This document shows, in pieces, positions 21,465-23,668 of a DNA stretch of 23,668 bases. Location: contig JAAYAP010000064.1 of the NCBI GenBank assembly GCA_012719315.1, positions 1 through 23,668 of the forward strand, written 5' to 3'. The notes under the pieces are model-generated. The model saw only the letters and a program-made list of their open reading frames with translations, had not been told where the DNA came from and did not search any database. This stretch comes from Methanobacteriota archaeon (GTDB lineage Archaea; Thermoplasmatota; Thermoplasmata; Methanomassiliicoccales; Methanomethylophilaceae). Both the position numbers and the translations under genes were made by a program. How positions within the stretch are numbered: position 1 is the first letter of the stretch; every line of letters starts with the position of its first letter.

Positions 21465-22454
21465 TCACGGGGCCGGTCCGTCTTCGGCGGATCCGGCTTT
21501 GATGTCCCTGAACCAGTCCATCGCCTTGGCCATGCACATGTTGAGCATGGCCTCGGCATCGCCGATGCCGGATATGCCGGCCGCGCCGCCGTGGCCGCCG
21601 CCGTCCGTGTCGGTCTCGGCGCCGAGCTCTCCGAGCGCTTTGCCCAGATGCAGGCCCCTGCGCACCATCTCCTGGGAGGTCCTGGCGCTCAGGCGGAAAG
21701 AATCCTCCCGTTGGGAGCATACGAAAGCCACGTCCGCGCCGGCGATGATCAGCACCCGGCAGGCGGCGGCTTCGAAGCTGCTCCCCACCGCCGTGGCGAC
21801 GATCATGTCGCCGACACGGTCGAACCTGGAGCGGCCGACGGTCTTCAACACGGCGATCCTCTCGGACATCGTCGTCTCGGAACGGGTCAGGTCCAGGGCC
21901 TCGTCCATGTTCACCCCGCTCCTTTCCAGCAGGTCCGCGAAGGCCCGCAGCAGCTTGGGGTTGGCGAATTGGAAATGGCCGCTGTCGGTCAGCATGCCGC
22001 CCAGCATCGCCAAGGACGATATCCGGTCCATCGCGATGCATTCGGCGTCGAGCAGGTCCTTGACGACCTCGCAACAGGAGACCTTGGAGCTGTCGCAGTG
22101 GAAATGCATGCCGTCCCATTTGCCGGTGGGCGTATGATGGTCGATGACCAGGCTGCCTGCGGGGACCTCCACCGTCCCCGGTTTGAACTGTTCCGGGGAC
22201 GAGGTGTCGACCACCACCGTCAGGTCGTATCCGCCGGTGTCGCATTCCCCGAGGATCTCGATGCCGAGCTTCTCCGACACCATCCTGGCGACGCGGTCCG
22301 TCCCTCCCGGGGCGCAGATGTCCGCCGGCGGGAAGCACCTGGCGATCGCGATCGCCGATCCCATCGCATCCATGTCGGCGTTGCCGTGGACCAGTATGAC
22401 TTTGCGTTCCGCGCTCAACATCTCCTTGATATCCTTCGACTCCAGGCAACCCAT
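21465..22454 (-). CDS. DHH-family phosphoesterase (NrnA/RecJ-like)
   Basis: A 329-residue DHH/DHHA1 protein. Motif I is HGNADMDAMGSA (23-34), motif II VVDTSS with Asp83, motif III IDHHTP with D105-H106-H107, and the C-terminal DHHA1 signature GGGHGGAAG is near 285-293. These carry the Mn-binding carboxylates and histidines of the superfamily. Archaeal relatives degrade oligoribonucleotides, 3'-phosphoadenosine phosphate or single-stranded DNA ends; the specific substrate is unresolved. The frame opens at GTG 22463, but GGGTGAT four bases before ATG 22454 makes MGCLESKD the better start. The promoter box at 22543-22550 leaves an unusually long leader of about 67 nt for this window. Confidence 0.92.
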   Translation of the reverse strand: MGCLESKDIKEMLSAERKVILVHGNADMDAMGSAIAIARCFPPADICAPGGTDRVARMVSEKLGIEILGECDTGGYDLTVVVDTSSPEQFKPGTVEVPAGSLVIDHHTPTGKWDGMHFHCDSSKVSCCEVVKDLLDAECIAMDRISSLAMLGGMLTDSGHFQFANPKLLRAFADLLERSGVNMDEALDLTRSETTMSERIAVLKTVGRSRFDRVGDMIVATAVGSSFEAAACRVLIIAGADVAFVCSQREDSFRLSARTSQEMVRRGLHLGKALGELGAETDTDGGGHGGAAGISGIGDAEAMLNMCMAKAMDWFRDIKAGSAEDGPAP

Positions 22455-22456
22455 TT

Positions 22457-22465
22457 CAATCACCC
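22457..22465 (-). promoter_or_regulatory. Shine-Dalgarno site deciding the DHH gene start
   Basis: GGGTGAT-type sequence on the minus strand ends about four bases before the ATG at 22454. It coincides with the competing GTG and therefore argues for the ATG. Confidence 0.55.
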
Positions 22466-22542
22466 GACGGGAGCTCTGTGCGGCCCCGTCCCGCCCCGGG
22501 GTCCTTCACCCTCCGGTCGGTGTTCCTCCTCGATACATCCCG

Positions 22543-22550
22543 CGTATTTA
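22543..22550 (-). promoter_or_regulatory. TATA-like box of the DHH gene
   Basis: TAAATACG on the minus strand, predicting transcription from about 22521 and a leader of about 67 nt, long for this window. The leader also contains a GGAGG motif not linked to a start codon. Confidence 0.4.
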
Positions 22551-22587
22551 TTGAAGACCCCGGCGCGGATACGCATGCTCCGTCTCC

Positions 22588-23668
22588 TCATCGCCGACTC
22601 TTCGCCTTTTTAAGGGACCTCATGAGCCTGGTCGATCCCAGCCCCGTGAGCAGGATGTCGGACTTGTACAGCCTGACGGTCAGGTATATCATCGTCAGAG
22701 AGAAGATCAGCAGATAGGCGATGCCGGCGATCACCAGCAGGTCATCTCCGAACATGAGGTTGGTCATGCCCATCATCGGATGGGTGAACGGGATGGCGAA
22801 CAGCACGGCCTGCCCGACGGCAGGCAGGGAATCCCAACCGATGAACATCGTGATGAACATGGGGATCATCGCCAACAGGCTGATCGGGAAGGTCATCATC
22901 TGGGCCGACTTGTAGTTCTTGACGAAGGCGCCCATGATCATGCACATCCCCAGCGCCGACATGATCGTCAGGAAGATCATGACGCCCATCAGCATCCAAT
23001 CGAAGACGGAGAGGCTGAGGCCGAGCTCCGACAGGTCCATGCCGCCGACGGAAGCCGTCATGCTGTTCATGTAGAAGCTCATGCCGATCATGTACATGAT
23101 GCCGAACACCAGGCCCACGATCGCCGAGGCGATCAGCTTGCCCGATACGATGGTGGTCCGCTTGACCGGCAGGGTGAGCAGGGTCTCCAGGGTCTTGTTC
23201 TCCTTCTCGTTGCCCATGGACGAGATGACGATGCTGCCGATCATCACGATGATGATCATGATGATTATCGGCACGGTCATCGTCTGACTCATGAGTGCGC
23301 TGGAGATCTGGTAGGGGTTCACGCCCGCGTGGACCGTCCCGCCGACCGAGGTGTACTCCAGCGAGTAGTCGACCGGATTCTGCAGGAATGCCACGTCGGG
23401 AGAGGGATCGTCGATATTCTCCCCGATGAGTATGGACGACATCCCCGTGTTGATGAACGAGAGCATCACGACGCCGATCTCCGAGCTGAGGTTCGAGAAG
23501 ATGCCTGCGCCCGAGAATATGTAATACGATGATATGCTGCCCCTTTCACCGACGGATATCTTATCCGAGAAATCCGGGGCGATGGAGATGACCGAGCTGA
23601 GACCGCGTTCGCTCATCTCGCGGACGATGGCCTCGTCGTCCCCGTAAGCGCTGTCGAGGATGAGCACA
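22588..23668 (-). CDS. ABC-2 type transporter permease (N-terminal part outside window)
   Basis: About 360 C-terminal residues of an ABC-2 (NatB/YhaP-like) permease. The first 120 visible residues form a soluble extracytoplasmic segment. They are followed by about six membrane helices: VPIIIMIIIVMIGSIVI, the conserved cytosolic element NEKENKTLETLLTLPVKRTTIVSGK between helices (a family hallmark), then further hydrophobic segments to residue 345 and a basic tail KKAKSRR. The first transmembrane helix, which normally precedes the soluble domain, is missing, so the frame almost certainly continues past the right edge and the GTG at 23667 is not the true start. The ATP-binding partner is expected upstream outside the window. 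The exported substrate (ion, peptide or drug) is unknown. Confidence 0.91.
   Translation of the reverse strand, partial: VLILDSAYGDDEAIVREMSERGLSSVISIAPDFSDKISVGERGSISSYYIFSGAGIFSNLSSEIGVVMLSFINTGMSSILIGENIDDPSPDVAFLQNPVDYSLEYTSVGGTVHAGVNPYQISSALMSQTMTVPIIIMIIIVMIGSIVISSMGNEKENKTLETLLTLPVKRTTIVSGKLIASAIVGLVFGIMYMIGMSFYMNSMTASVGGMDLSELGLSLSVFDWMLMGVMIFLTIMSALGMCMIMGAFVKNYKSAQMMTFPISLLAMIPMFITMFIGWDSLPAVGQAVLFAIPFTHPMMGMTNLMFGDDLLVIAGIAYLLIFSLTMIYLTVRLYKSDILLTGLGSTRLMRSLKKAKSRR

Noticed and set aside
22588..23667. Complete 359-residue ABC permease starting at GTG 23667
   Set aside because: The expected first transmembrane helix is absent and the frame is open to the window edge, so this is a partial gene.
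1..23668. CRISPR arrays, insertion sequences or integrase/attachment sites
   Set aside because: No regularly spaced repeats, transposase frames, terminal inverted repeats or integrase motifs were seen when reading both strands.

Overview
The window is archaeal chromosomal DNA, GC-rich and densely coded. The archaeal assignment rests on an rpl44e-rps27e-aIF2alpha-nop10-PAC2 operon, RadA, a class I CCA-adding enzyme, archaeal-type TyrRS, an intron-containing tRNA-Tyr with C1-G72, a Dph6-type protein, and TATA boxes about 29 nt before many start codons. These suggest a euryarchaeon. The family mix, leaderless genes and exclusive use of TGA stops (24 of 24 visible) would fit a Thermoplasmatota/Methanomassiliicoccales-like organism, but no methanogenesis gene is present, so that placement is inference.

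Layout. 1-3419: radA (3' part cut off), a small three-helix membrane protein, cca and an MBL-fold hydrolase. 3500-5634: an adenosine-type deaminase (MtaD/DadD family) overlapping a PHP-domain phosphoesterase, closed by a strong hairpin. 5666-7177: heme catalase. 7371-10123: a GNAT acetyltransferase, a 25-codon lysine-rich miniature gene, a nitrilase-family amidase behind a hairpin-rich leader, and an asparagine-synthetase-like PP-loop protein. 10261-10372: tRNA-Tyr with a 34-nt intron. 10434-12578: the translation/ribosome-biogenesis operon. 12680-14060: rpiA and a creatininase-family hydrolase. 14113-18507: Dph6-like PP-loop protein, then a 1241-residue DUF4011/SF1 helicase/Vsr-like nuclease fusion. 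18595-22454: FlK-like thioesterase, TctA-family membrane protein, TyrRS and a DHH phosphoesterase. 22588-23668: an ABC-2 permease cut by the right edge.

Most of the window is housekeeping: translation (TyrRS with its tRNA-Tyr, aIF2alpha, L44e, S27e, Nop10, CCA enzyme, Dph6), recombination (RadA), nucleoside salvage and pentose phosphate metabolism. No insertion sequence, integrase, CRISPR array or attachment site was seen. No gene-free stretch exceeds 300 bases; the longest (7178-7370) holds the divergent promoters of catalase and the acetyltransferase.

Points most worth a second look: the broken start of rpiA, the 25-codon lysine-rich gene, the hairpin-rich nitrilase leader, the helicase-nuclease fusion as a lone defence candidate, the Cys substitution in the RadA Walker A motif, and the TGA-only stop usage.
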